Origin: an uncultured Streptococcus sp.
GTDB lineage: Bacteria > Bacillota > Bacilli > Lactobacillales > Streptococcaceae
Assembly (NCBI RefSeq): GCF_943912555.1
Contig: NZ_CALTUR010000007.1
Coordinates: forward strand, 1 to 28,272
Reading direction: 5' to 3'
DNA length: 28,272 bases
The position numbers and the translations under genes are program-made. The first letter of the stretch is position 1. Each line of letters begins with the position of its first letter. The notes beneath the pieces are model-generated. The model was given only the letters and a program-made list of their open reading frames with translations, ran no database searches and was not told the origin of the DNA. This document shows positions 17,526-26,900 of the stretch, piece after piece.

Positions 17526-18968
17526 TTAGTCTTCTTTCAACTTCGCCAATTCCTGTGCAAGGAGTTTAAGGGCGACTTGTGGATTGGCTTGGCCTTTGGT
17601 TGCTTTCATAAGGAATCCTGTGAAGGCCTTATCTGCGTTGCGTTTGCCTGACTTGAAGTCGGCAACGGCGGCTTCGTTATCCGCAAATACTTGGTGGATA
17701 ATTGGAATCAAGACAGCTGGATCTGAGATTTGAACCATACCTGCTTTTTCTACGTATTCACGCGCGCCACCACCATTTTTAGCTAGGTGGACAAAGACTT
17801 TCTTGGCAATCTTAGACGAAATAGTACCGTCTTCGATGATGGCAATCATTTCAACCAAGTTTTCTGGTGTCAATTCGATTTGTTCCAGTGTCTTGCCTTC
17901 CGCGTTCAAGAATTGAGCGACTTCCCCTTGGAGCCAGTTAGAGACTTGTTTTGCATCACCACCGAGGGCAACAGCTTTTTCAAAGAAGTCAGAAGTGACC
18001 TTGTTTGCAGTCAACTGGCTAGCATCGTAGTCTGACAAGCCAAGGTCAGATACATAACGTGCACGGCGTTCTTTTGGAAACTCTGGCAATTCAGTACGCA
18101 TTTCCTCAATCCACTCATCTGAGATTTCAAAGAGAGGTAGGTCTGGCTCTGGGAAGTAACGGTAGTCAGCAGCGCCTTCCTTAACACGCATGAGGATGGT
18201 TGCCTTGTTGGCTTCATCGTAACGGCGTGTTTCTTGGCGGATTTGACCACCTGAGCGTAGGATTTCAGCCTGACGTTGGACTTCGTATTCAAGCCCCTTG
18301 CGAACGTTTGAGAAGGAGTTGAGGTTCTTCAACTCAGTCTTGGTACCGAATTTTTCTTGACCATAAGGACGAAGGGAGATGTTAGCATCCACACGCATAG
18401 AACCTTCTTCCATTTTAACGTCAGAAATACCAGCGTACTGGATAACTTCCTTGAGGGCTGTTAGATAAGCGTAGGCTTCTTCTGGCGAACGCATGTCGGC
18501 TTCAGATACAATCTCAATCAAAGGCACACCTTGACGGTTGAGGTCTACATAAGAGTAACCATCTGTACCGTGGGTGTTTTTACCAGCGTCTTCTTCTAGG
18601 TGAGCGCGTTCGATACCGATTTTCTTGGTCGTACCGTCTTCTAGCTCAACTTCAATCCATCCATTGTAACCAATTGGCTCATCAAATTGAGAAATTTGGT
18701 AGGCTTTGGGATTATCAGGATAGAAGTAGTTCTTGCGGTCAAAGTGCATCTTTTTATGGATGTCCATATTGAGGGCAAGAGCAGCCTTGATACCGGCATC
18801 AACAACACCTTTATTGAGAACTGGCAGAACTCCTGGGAAAGACCAGTCAATCACGTTAGTGTTGGCATTTTGCTCATTTCCAAAGTGGGCAGAAGTAGGT
18901 GAGAAGATTTTTGAATTGGTGTTGAGCTCTACGTGGACTTCAAGTCCAATGACTGTTTCAAAGTTCAT
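17526..18968 (-). CDS. gatB: Asp-tRNA(Asn)/Glu-tRNA(Gln) amidotransferase subunit B
   Basis: A 480-residue tRNA-recognising and kinase subunit of GatCAB, which converts mischarged Glu-tRNA-Gln and Asp-tRNA-Asn to the correct aminoacyl-tRNA. The N-terminal [15 protein letters not shown], the HLEEDAGK motif and the C-terminal YqeY-like helical tail (to [10 protein letters not shown]) are present. Length is normal. Its start overlaps the gatA stop by one base (TAATG). Last gene of gatC-gatA-gatB. Confidence 0.97.
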   Translation of the reverse strand: MNFETVIGLEVHVELNTNSKIFSPTSAHFGNEQNANTNVIDWSFPGVLPVLNKGVVDAGIKAALALNMDIHKKMHFDRKNYFYPDNPKAYQISQFDEPIGYNGWIEVELEDGTTKKIGIERAHLEEDAGKNTHGTDGYSYVDLNRQGVPLIEIVSEADMRSPEEAYAYLTALKEVIQYAGISDVKMEEGSMRVDANISLRPYGQEKFGTKTELKNLNSFSNVRKGLEYEVQRQAEILRSGGQIRQETRRYDEANKATILMRVKEGAADYRYFPEPDLPLFEISDEWIEEMRTELPEFPKERRARYVSDLGLSDYDASQLTANKVTSDFFEKAVALGGDAKQVSNWLQGEVAQFLNAEGKTLEQIELTPENLVEMIAIIEDGTISSKIAKKVFVHLAKNGGGAREYVEKAGMVQISDPAVLIPIIHQVFADNEAAVADFKSGKRNADKAFTGFLMKATKGQANPQVALKLLAQELAKLKED

Positions 18969-20434
18969 TAATTGTCACCTCCAAAAATCACGGGTTGTTG
19001 TTTATGGTAGTCTGTTGTTGCTTCAAAAGCAGCAGCAGCTTGGTAAATGGTTTCCTCAGAATACTTAGGACCAATCAATTGTAGACCGACAGGTAGACCT
19101 TGAGAGAATCCAGCAGGAATCGAAATTCCTGGGAGACCAGCCAAGTTGACTGGGATGGTCAAAAGGTCAGCCAAGTACATGGCAACTGGGTCGTGGTTGA
19201 GAGAATCCAAGTCATAGGCAACGCTTGGTGCAGTTGGGCCCAAAATCAAGTCGTAATCCGCAAAGACTTTTTCGAAATCTTGAATGATGAGTGTACGAAC
19301 TTGACCAGCCTTTTTGTAGTAAGCATCATAGTAACCTGATGAAAGGCTGAAAGTACCTAGCATGATACGACGTTTTACCTCTTCACCGAAACCTTGGCTA
19401 CGGCTGTTTACATAGATTTCATCAAGATTAGTCGCATCTTCTGCGCGGTAGCCGTAACGGATACCGTCAAAACGTTGCAAGTTTGATGAAGCTTCAGATG
19501 AAGCAATGATGTAGTAAACTGCCACACCGTATTTAGAGTGAGGAAGGCTGACTTCTTCGACGATAGCGCCAAGTTTTTCAAAGTGCTTAGCAGCATTTAG
19601 AATAGTTTCCTTAACCTCTGGGTCAATCCCTTCACCAAGGTATTCCTTAGGCAAAGCGATTTTCATGCCCTTGATGTCTTGACCGATTTTTGAAGTAAAG
19701 TCGGCAATGCGGACAGGAGCAGAAGTGGAATCTTTAGTATCTTCGCTAGCAATAGCGTTGAGTAAGAGGGCGTTTTCCTTAACAGTAGGAGCAAAAGGTC
19801 CAATCTGGTCTAGCGAACTACCGAAGGCAATGAGACCGAAACGTGAAATTGTTCCGTAGGTTGGTTTGAGACCAACAATCCCGTTGAAGGCGGCAGGTTG
19901 GCGGATAGAACCACCAGTATCAGAACCAAGTGACAAGCGGACTTGACCTGAGGCTACGGCTGCGGCAGAACCACTTGATGAACCACCGGGAACCTTGCTT
20001 TGGTCCCAAGCATTTTTAGTGGCACCATAGTAAGAAGTTTCACCTGAACCACCCATGGCAAATTCGTCCATGTTGGTCTTTCCAATGATAATCATGCCTT
20101 TTGATTTAGCATTTGACACAGCTGTCGCATCAAAGATAGGCTCGTAGTTGTAGAGCATTTTTGAGGCAGCAGTTGTGAGAATACCGTCTGTAGAGATATT
20201 ATCCTTAACTGCAAGTGGAATTCCTGAAAGGACATTATCAGCATCAATTCCAGCTTCATCAATGGCTTTAGCTTGAGCAAGGGCTTGCTCCTCAGCGATG
20301 GTAACAAAAGCGTTAATAGCTGTCTCGCGAGACTTGATATCTTCAAGCGTAGCTTGGGTCAATTCAGTTGCAGAAATTTCCTTAGAGACAAGGAGATTAT
20401 GCAAGTCTTCAATGGTTTTATTGTTGAAAGTCAT
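18968..20434 (-). CDS. gatA: Asp-tRNA(Asn)/Glu-tRNA(Gln) amidotransferase subunit A
   Basis: A 488-residue amidase-signature enzyme that releases ammonia from glutamine for GatB. The Ser-cisSer-Lys set is visible as K77 (LAVKDN), S152 (in GGSSSGS) and S176 (DTGGSIRQP). Length is normal. It is sandwiched between gatC and gatB with one-base stop/start overlaps at both ends, so the three subunits are translationally coupled. Confidence 0.97.
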   Translation of the reverse strand: MTFNNKTIEDLHNLLVSKEISATELTQATLEDIKSRETAINAFVTIAEEQALAQAKAIDEAGIDADNVLSGIPLAVKDNISTDGILTTAASKMLYNYEPIFDATAVSNAKSKGMIIIGKTNMDEFAMGGSGETSYYGATKNAWDQSKVPGGSSSGSAAAVASGQVRLSLGSDTGGSIRQPAAFNGIVGLKPTYGTISRFGLIAFGSSLDQIGPFAPTVKENALLLNAIASEDTKDSTSAPVRIADFTSKIGQDIKGMKIALPKEYLGEGIDPEVKETILNAAKHFEKLGAIVEEVSLPHSKYGVAVYYIIASSEASSNLQRFDGIRYGYRAEDATNLDEIYVNSRSQGFGEEVKRRIMLGTFSLSSGYYDAYYKKAGQVRTLIIQDFEKVFADYDLILGPTAPSVAYDLDSLNHDPVAMYLADLLTIPVNLAGLPGISIPAGFSQGLPVGLQLIGPKYSEETIYQAAAAFEATTDYHKQQPVIFGGDN

Positions 20435-20736
20435 TAGGCATCTCCTCCATCGTCTAGGATAGCTGGTACCTTGATATAGTAGTTGTCTTTTTCAGGTACG
20501 TTTTTAAATAAGCGATCACGGTCTGTTCCTTCTTCGGCCACATCAGGGCGGAGCACAGTCTTGCGATCAGCCATGGTCGTAGTAGGTGCGATACCAGTTG
20601 TGTCAACTTCGCCCAGCAATTCAACCATGTCAACAATCTTAGACAAGGTCGTCGCAAAGGCAGCAGTTTCTTCTTCAGAGAATCTTAATTTTGAAAGATT
20701 GGCAACGTGTGTTACCTCTTCTTGCGTAATTTTCAT
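20434..20736 (-). CDS. gatC: Asp-tRNA(Asn)/Glu-tRNA(Gln) amidotransferase subunit C
   Basis: A 100-residue small subunit that wraps between GatA and GatB and stabilises them. [19 protein letters not shown] and the C-terminal LRPDVAEEG match GatC. It heads the gat operon, with AAAGGATG as ribosome site before the ATG at 20736 and an extended -10 promoter upstream. Confidence 0.96.
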   Translation of the reverse strand: MKITQEEVTHVANLSKLRFSEEETAAFATTLSKIVDMVELLGEVDTTGIAPTTTMADRKTVLRPDVAEEGTDRDRLFKNVPEKDNYYIKVPAILDDGGDA

Positions 20737-20776
20737 CTTGCATCCTTTCGTGAAATGATGATTTTTAGTCTGTTCT

Positions 20777-20785
20777 ATTTTACCA
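20777..20785 (-). promoter_or_regulatory. gatC promoter (extended -10)
   Basis: TGG followed by TAAAAT on the minus strand, about 40 bases before the gatC start. No convincing -35. Confidence 0.55.
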
Positions 20786-20860
20786 TATTTTCCTATAAAT
20801 AAGGGAGGTAAAGCTGAAAAAAGACATCTGGAAAGTCGAGAAGGAGGTTTTTAAAGAGAC

Positions 20861-20907
20861 AAAAAAATAGCTGTCCTAACTTTGGCGAGTTAACGAGCTA
20901 TTTTTTT
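20861..20907. terminator. Bidirectional terminator between gatC and prfC
   Basis: Seven A, TAGCT, an inner TAACT/AGTTA stem with a six-base loop, AGCTA, seven T. It works on both strands and is the predicted 3' end of the small RNA on the minus strand. Confidence 0.85.
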
Positions 20908-20947
20908 AGTTATGTAATTACAGCCACCATCTTAAACGGCTCTGTGG

Positions 20948-20972
20948 GGTGTTGTTGACGCAACACCTTTTT
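20948..20972 (+). terminator. Plus-strand terminator-like hairpin
   Basis: GGTGTTG and CAACACC around TTGACG, followed by five T. On the plus strand it looks like an intrinsic terminator; on the minus strand it is the 5' hairpin of the predicted small RNA. No plus-strand gene precedes it. Confidence 0.6.
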
Positions 20973-20980
20973 CTATATCG

Positions 20981-21008
20981 ATTGTAGCATTTATTTTAAA
21001 AATTGCAA
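20981..21008 (-). promoter_or_regulatory. Promoter of the predicted small RNA
   Basis: TTGCAA, 16 bp, TACAAT with TGC before the -10, on the minus strand. Transcription would begin near 20974. It does not precede any coding frame, which is why a small RNA is proposed. Confidence 0.7.
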
Positions 21009-21051
21009 GGGGAATTGTTCTACTTTAGCAGTGTCTGATATAAAATAGAAA

Positions 21052-21080
21052 TTGAAAAAAGTGCTAAAATCCGATATAAT
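21052..21080 (+). promoter_or_regulatory. prfC promoter
   Basis: TTGAAA, 17 bp, TATAAT, about 90 bases before the prfC start. The leader contains a second, similar segment (GGTAAAATCCAATGTAAAA at about 21098 against GCTAAAATCCGATATAATG at 21063), of unknown meaning. Confidence 0.8.
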
Positions 21081-21169
21081 GGAGTGTTGAAAGGAATGGT
21101 AAAATCCAATGTAAAAATCATTCTTAGCTATCGAAACAAGAAAAATAGAGAATCAAAGAAAGAGAACTT

Positions 21170-22714
21170 ATGAATATTCAAGAAGAAATTAAGAAACGTC
21201 GTACCTTTGCCATCATCTCTCACCCGGACGCGGGGAAAACTACCATTACTGAGCAGTTGCTCTACTTTGGGGGCGAAATTCGTGAGGCTGGTACGGTAAA
21301 AGGAAAGAAAACAGGTACTTTTGCCAAGTCTGACTGGATGGATATCGAGAAGCAACGTGGGATTTCGGTGACTTCATCTGTTATGCAATTTGACTACGAT
21401 GGTAAGCGCGTCAACATCCTAGACACACCAGGGCACGAGGATTTCTCAGAAGATACTTATCGTACCTTGATGGCGGTGGATGCTGCGGTCATGGTCGTGG
21501 ACTCTGCTAAGGGTATCGAGACTCAGACTAAGAAATTATTTGAGGTTGTGAAACATCGTGGCATTCCAGTCTTTACCTTTATGAACAAGCTAGACCGTGA
21601 CGGTCGTGAGCCACTAGACCTCTTGCAAGAGTTGGAAGAAGTCTTGGGCATTGCTAGCTATCCGATGAACTGGCCAATCGGGATGGGGAAAGCCTTTGAG
21701 GGGCTCTATGACCTCTATAACCAACGCTTGGAGCTCTACAAGGGGGATGAGCGTTTTGCCAGTCTAGAAGATGGAGACAAGCTTTTTGGCAGCAATCCTT
21801 TCTACGAGCAAGTCAAAGATGATATTGAACTTTTAAATGAAGCTGGGAATGAGTTTTCAGAGGAAGCCATTCTGGCTGGAGAATTGACACCTGTCTTCTT
21901 CGGTTCGGCTCTTACTAACTTTGGTGTGCAGACCTTCCTTGAAACCTTCCTCAAGTTTGCTCCAGAACCACATGGACACAAGAAAACAGACGGCGAAATT
22001 GTGGATCCTTACGACAAGGATTTCTCAGGATTTGTCTTTAAAATCCAAGCCAACATGGACCCTCGTCACCGTGACCGTATTGCCTTTGTCCGTATCGTGT
22101 CAGGTGAATTTGAGCGTGGTATGAGTGTCAATCTTCCTCGTACTGGTAAAGGGGCTAAACTATCGAATGTTACCCAGTTTATGGCGGAAAGTCGTGAGAA
22201 TGTGACCAATGCCGTAGCAGGTGATATTATCGGGGTTTACGATACAGGTACTTATCAGGTTGGGGATACTTTGACAGTTGGGAAAAACAAGTTTGAATTT
22301 GAACCACTGCCAACCTTTACTCCTGAGATTTTCATGAAAGTTTCTGCTAAGAACGTCATGAAGCAAAAATCCTTCCACAAGGGGATTGAGCAATTGGTGC
22401 AAGAAGGTGCCATTCAGCTTTATAAGAATTACCAAACAGGCGAGTACATGCTGGGAGCTGTTGGTCAACTTCAGTTTGAAGTCTTTAAGCACCGTATGGA
22501 AGGCGAGTACAATGCGGAAGTAGTCATGAGTCCAATGGGTAAAAAGACCGTTCGTTGGATTAAGCCTGAGGACTTGGATGAACGGATGTCATCAAGCCGC
22601 AATATCTTGGCCAAAGACCGTTTTGACCAGCCAGTCTTCCTCTTTGAGAACGACTTTGCCCTTCGCTGGTTTGCGGACAAGTATCCAGATGTAGAGTTGG
22701 AAGAGAAGATGTAA
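21170..22714 (+). CDS. prfC: Peptide chain release factor 3
   Basis: A 514-residue translational GTPase that recycles RF1/RF2 after termination. G-motifs are clear: the P-loop SHPDAGKTT (17-25), DTPGHEDF for G3 and NKLDRDG for G4, and switch I contains RGISVTSS. Domains II and III follow, with [18 protein letters not shown] (two parts) typical of RF3 rather than EF-G. Length is normal. The start at ATG 21170 has AAAGAGAA upstream. The gene is followed by repeat-rich DNA with no clear T-tailed terminator; a GGAAC-4-GTTCC hairpin at 22731-22744 is the nearest structure. Confidence 0.97.
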   Translation: MNIQEEIKKRRTFAIISHPDAGKTTITEQLLYFGGEIREAGTVKGKKTGTFAKSDWMDIEKQRGISVTSSVMQFDYDGKRVNILDTPGHEDFSEDTYRTLMAVDAAVMVVDSAKGIETQTKKLFEVVKHRGIPVFTFMNKLDRDGREPLDLLQELEEVLGIASYPMNWPIGMGKAFEGLYDLYNQRLELYKGDERFASLEDGDKLFGSNPFYEQVKDDIELLNEAGNEFSEEAILAGELTPVFFGSALTNFGVQTFLETFLKFAPEPHGHKKTDGEIVDPYDKDFSGFVFKIQANMDPRHRDRIAFVRIVSGEFERGMSVNLPRTGKGAKLSNVTQFMAESRENVTNAVAGDIIGVYDTGTYQVGDTLTVGKNKFEFEPLPTFTPEIFMKVSAKNVMKQKSFHKGIEQLVQEGAIQLYKNYQTGEYMLGAVGQLQFEVFKHRMEGEYNAEVVMSPMGKKTVRWIKPEDLDERMSSSRNILAKDRFDQPVFLFENDFALRWFADKYPDVELEEKM

Positions 22715-22756
22715 CTCAGTACTAATAATTGGAACTGAAGTTCCTAATTGTTGGAC

Positions 22757-23054
22757 GCTAGCCGCTATTTTGCGGTCTAGCTAACTGCCTTACTAACTCA
22801 TTGGCGAAAAATCATCGTTTTCGCCTCTTCGTGTCGTAATGTAAAAATTGTAAACCGCTATGGCGGCTTACCTAAACGCTCCACTAGTAAAGTTTTACGA
22901 ATATTATCGATTCGTAAAACTTTACGTCGTGACGGGTAGAAAGTGGCCTAGCGACCTAACTGCCTCACTAACTGAGTTTTACAAATGGAATCGATTTGCT
23001 AAGCCCTGTGTCGTAGTTCAGTAAATTTACTTGATTGTGTGACAATCTAAGTAA
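22757..23054. repeat. Array of imperfect hairpin-bearing repeat units
   Basis: Three consecutive units of about 85-95 bp can be aligned. Each has a first hairpin (22757-22781 and 22850-22871 share a CCGC/GCGG core; degenerate in the third), a linker of TAACTGCCTNACTAACT type (22782, 22873, 22957), a second hairpin with a 7-base loop ending TCG, and a tail of GTGTCGTA type. The second hairpins are 22803-22825 (loop ATCATCG), 22887-22925 (16-bp perfect stem, loop ATTATCG) and 22982-22998 (loop GGAATCG). A further hairpin, 12 bp with one bulge, is at 23027-23054. I do not know a named family that this fits. Confidence 0.65.
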
Positions 23055-23113
23055 CTAACGAGTTTGAGAAAAAAGTTTTTTAAATCAAAAAAGCGTATAG
23101 TATCAGGTATAAA

Positions 23114-23168
23114 TGAACTGCACCCCAAAAGTTAGACAGAAAAAATCTAACTTTTGGGGTGCAGTTCA
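23114..23168. mobile_element. 55-bp perfect palindrome, probable insertion-sequence end pair
   Basis: A perfect 23-bp inverted repeat (23114-23136 with 23146-23168) encloses a nine-base A-rich loop. The arm contains TGCACCCCAAAAGTTAGA, which resembles terminal repeats of IS3-type elements in streptococci as I remember them. No transposase sequence lies between the arms. It may be an internal-deletion remnant or a minimal MITE; it would also form a very stable RNA hairpin. Confidence 0.55.
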
Positions 23169-23232
23169 AAACACTCTTGATATTATGCGTTTTATTTTAC
23201 TCCATTTTATTCTAAAATTGAGTTTTTGTTCA

Positions 23233-23275
23233 GCCGCTAGGCGCTTCACTAGTAAAACTTTATGAATGCCTATTG
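23233..23275. repeat. Partial copy of the hairpin repeat unit
   Basis: CAGCCGCTAGGCGC followed by TTCACTAGTAAAACTTTAT and GAATGCC resembles the second unit of the array (22884-22910), with about 21 of 27 positions alike in the best stretch. The right half of its hairpin is missing or degraded. It is separated from the array by the palindrome at 23114. Confidence 0.5.
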
Positions 23276-23435
23276 TCTGTGGGCTTTTTCATTGCAAGTC
23301 TCAGAAAGTTAAGGTGGCTAATAGTCTGATTTTACTTGGGAAAATTAAAGAACGAACTAGAAAGTTAGATATAGATAGCTCAAAATATTGATTTGATATT
23401 GAAGATAATGATAAGTTTGCAGATAGATTTAGAAT

Positions 23436-23543
23436 AATACTCTTCGAAAATCAAATTCAAACCACGTCAACGTCGCCTTGCCGTACTCAAGTACAGCCTG
23501 TGGCTAGTTTCCTAGTTTGCTCTTTGATTTTCATTGAGTATAA
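23436..23543. repeat. BOX element, A-C composition (no B module)
   Basis: About 108 bp: a 58-bp A-type module (AATACTCTTCG..., with a CGTCGCCTTGCCGTA segment close to the BOX-PCR primer site) joined directly to a 50-bp C-type module (CAGCCTGTGGC... to GAGTATAA). It aligns along its length with the outer parts of the BOX at 15696. It lies upstream of the adhesin gene. Confidence 0.8.
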
Positions 23544-23873
23544 AGCGAGGGTTACTACTCTTACGTTTTGAGTTTTCTAATACTACTATCGTTGGTTTCT
23601 ATGATAAATAGAATTATTAAACTCTATGGTCTATTAGGAAAAAATATGTTGTTTGATTGGATATGTCGTAGAAGATTGTTTATCAATTAGATAACTAAAA
23701 ATTTCAAAATTTCAGTTGAATTGAATATATTCGCACAAAAATTAAAAAAATAAGAAATTTTTAATGTTTAAAAAACAAAATCAGCATATAGACACAACAT
23801 CTTTTTAATATATATATATATAACATTGGGAATATTTATTTATTTTGGGTAGAGTGTTTCAATATAGTATGTG
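23544..23873. other. A/T-rich intergenic DNA before the adhesin promoter
   Basis: No gene is recognisable. The stretch is strongly A/T-rich, with A- and T-tracts around 23690-23800 and a TA dinucleotide run at about 23808-23822. A 14-codon ATG frame at about 23646 has no supporting ribosome site. The tracts could bend DNA or bind regulators upstream of the promoter. Confidence 0.5.
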
Positions 23874-23902
23874 TTGACCTTAGTTCAGAATTAAAGTATA
23901 CT
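23874..23902 (+). promoter_or_regulatory. Promoter of the serine-rich-repeat adhesin gene
   Basis: TTGACC, 17 bp, TATACT, close to consensus and about 60 bases before the start codon. A ribosome site AAAAAGGAG lies at 23947-23955. Confidence 0.85.
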
Positions 23903-23961
23903 AAACAAGTATGATTAAACTCGGCAAGAGTTCACACTTTTGTCTGAAAAAGGAGTAGAAA

Positions 23962-26900
23962 ATGTTTTTTAGACGTCAGAATGGTCGTTATAGAGAGACA
24001 GACCGTGTGACACGTTATAAGTTAATTAAATCAGGTAAACATTGGTTGAGAGCTTCAACCTCTCTTTTTGGTTTGTTTAAAGTTATGCGAGGTGGTATTG
24101 ATACGACTCAAGTCATGACTGAAGTAGCAGAAGATAAAGATAACCATTCGATTACAGGATTGGATATTATAAAGGGTATAGCTGCTACAGGAGCTGTCTT
24201 AGGTGGAGTTGTTGCGACTGAAACTAAAGTTTTCGCAAATGAAGCAGTAGCTTTGGAAAAAACATTAGAGAATCCAGATTTATTGGTTACAAATGATACA
24301 GTAGTTTTAGGGACCACTTCAAAGGTAGATACAAGTAAGATTGCGAGCGAGAGTTTATCGATTTCTCAATCTTTATTTACTAGTGTCTCAGAAAGTATGA
24401 ATTCTGTTTCTAGCATTTCAGATAGTATTTCGATTTCTAGTGCTTCAGAGAGTGTTTCAGCAAGCGTTTCAGCAAGTGCAAGTATAATGGATTCGATGAC
24501 ATTGTTAGGTTCTTCCTCTGTAAATACTAGCCAAACAATGGTACCTATAAGTAACTCGGTTTCAACTACTATGTCTGAAACAGTTAGCGGATTGGAAGTT
24601 CAATCTGAAGATATATTAGACGAAAAAGGATTATCTAACTTATCTCCTATATCTGAGTTGAGGCTTGCTAAATTGGATAGAGGTCCACTTGAGGAGAATG
24701 GAGACATCACTAGCCTTGTTGGAGCTACAGCTGCTACATTATTATCTTCAGAGATTTCTACTAAACAACAGGATGAAAATCGTAAGAAGCTTGCAAAACT
24801 CTCAGCTGAAATGGGTGAGTACCTAGCAAAAGCTGTAGGATTGCCGAATGCGAACTCTGCCATTAGCAAAGTGAATGTTGCTGTTACGGAGATTGAAAAA
24901 GCCTTGGCAGATCCGACTAGTGATTTGACATCAGTAGTACAAAAAGCGACTCTAGCTCGTAATTCTATTGTCAATGCCGTTTTAGGTGCCCATTCAGGTC
25001 AACGTGATAGTCGTAACGGACAAGCGATAGAGAGAGGAGCGTCCCCTAGAGCATCACTCTCTAGCCATGGAACGATAGCTTCAATTGAGTCTGGTAAGTA
25101 TGATAGAAATAGTAACGAAGTTGTTTGGCGTATCAATATGCACGCGAACAATGCCTTGCATCATGTAGGGCTGATTGCGGATGTGGATCCTAATACAACT
25201 ATTACTCGTGTGACCTTTAATGGACAAGAAATGGAGAAACGTGGTGGCTCAGGAAATGAGTATGTTTATGATATACGCCATGATAAACAAAGAAACCTAG
25301 AAGCAACGCTTGAAGTTTATGCCACTGTAAATAATCAGTCGCGAACTGCAACATTGGATGCAAGAGTTGCTACAAGTAGCCAGCCAGTTACAAGTGCGGA
25401 TACTTCTGGGAACTATACTTCTTCTATGCATCATGAAGTAGCTACTAGAGTGTCGCATCCACCACGTATGAGTAGAAGTATAGCAGTTCCTAATCGTGCA
25501 GCAGGTCAGAGCCGTGCAGCCTCTAATCCGCCTACGATTACGATGCCATCTGATGTCACTTTTTATAATGATGATGCCATCACGAATTTTCAGATACAAT
25601 TACGTGATGATAGAGGGATGGATAAAATCAAGGCTTCTGACTCCAATGCTATCATTACAGGTGTAACTTCCCCAAACTATCCTGCTACTAGTAGAAGAGG
25701 TCCAGGGGATTTGTGGACCTATGATTATCAAGGAAGGCGAACAGGATTCCAAAAATCATATAACATTGATATAACAGGAACGCTTGGTCGTAAAGGTACT
25801 GCTTGGGAACCGTATAAACCAGGTACCTATCCTCTTGAATATACAGTTACAGATATTGATGGTCAGCCTGCTACAGCCCGTACCAATTTCCATGTCAAAG
25901 GATTTAATGAGCGACAAGATCCTGCGAAAGGTACTAGAGTCGTAGTTAATGACAAAACAAATTTAAGTCCAACGGAAAGAGAACAAGTCTTGGCTAATTT
26001 TAAAACAGCCAATGCTAGTCTTCTTTCAGGTACAGGATCAGGTGTAGGCTCAACTGACTATAAAAAAGGAGCTGAAGAGGGTTCAATCAGTCTAGCTAAT
26101 AATGGAGATGTCACTATTACTTATCGTGATAGAACATCGGATACAGTTAGAGATAATGTTAAGTATGGTGTGGAGAAAGCGACTGACACATTCTATGCAG
26201 TAAGTGATGAGTCTCTGTCTAATATAAATCCAAGAAGTCTTGTGCGTCCAGTTGGCGGAGCATCTGACCTACCTAGTGGGACAAGATTTGCATGGAAACA
26301 AGGTCAAGCTCCTACAATGGTAGCGATGGGAGACCGAGAGAATCTTAGAACTGCAACCTTAACGGTAACTCATCCAGATAACACTACTACGGATTTAACA
26401 TACAATTACAGAATTTACCAAAAGATTGAGACCAACACTCACAATAGGGTTACAGGTCAATTCTATGGCTTCAAAGGCGGTACTAATGGTCGAACTGCTA
26501 GCGGTAGCTTGTCGAATAATATAGGTGGCAATACTAGCTTGTATACCAATGTTGCAGCTCTTCCTGCAAATACAACTTGGACCTATGAGTACAAATTAAA
26601 TAGTACCTTAAATGGTACAGGCGCACTACAGAAAACACAAGCTGGTGGGAAACCAGAGTTTAGTAGTGTTTGGAATAACACCCAATCGCATCAAACAGAG
26701 TACCGTGTAGTAGCAACTTATCCAACAGGACGCTTTGGAACTCCGTCTGCACAAGATCGTGCTTTGACAAGTGAGACAAGCTTTACTTATACAGTAGTGG
26801 ATCCAGTGGCTAAGCAAGAGTATGTTACAACAGTTGGGAACACAGCTCCACTAAATGACATTATTTCAAATCCTAGTAATGCACTTAAAAATTCTAATTC

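Larger units (their letters stand above)
20861..20975 (-). ncRNA. Predicted small RNA (~114 nt), type I antitoxin-like
   Basis: A near-consensus promoter at 20981-21008 and a strong terminator at 20861-20907, both on the minus strand, frame a transcript of about 114 nt. From its 5' end it has a GGTGTTG-6-CAACACC hairpin, a small AGCCG/TGGCT hairpin and the terminator hairpin with seven U. Hairpin order and wording resemble, from memory, antisense RNAs of Fst/Hol_Tox-type type I toxin-antitoxin loci. No toxin peptide is recognisable on the opposite strand. The small RNA is well supported; the toxin-antitoxin reading is an inference. Confidence 0.6.

Noticed and set aside
20814..20870. Plus-strand lysine-rich short frame as a type I toxin
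   Set aside because: No ATG, GTG or TTG start in frame and no membrane segment. At most a remnant of one.
20895..20935. Six-codon ATG frame on the minus strand inside the predicted small RNA
   Set aside because: Too short, no ribosome site, and it falls across RNA hairpins. It is not the hydrophobic toxin peptide that a type I locus would need.
22757..23054. CRISPR array
   Set aside because: The repeated units are imperfect, palindromic and of uneven length, without constant repeats separated by unique spacers, and no cas genes are present.
23281..23435. Possible decayed gene between the palindrome and the second BOX
   Set aside because: All frames are broken by stops within about 25 codons and none gives a recognisable protein fragment.
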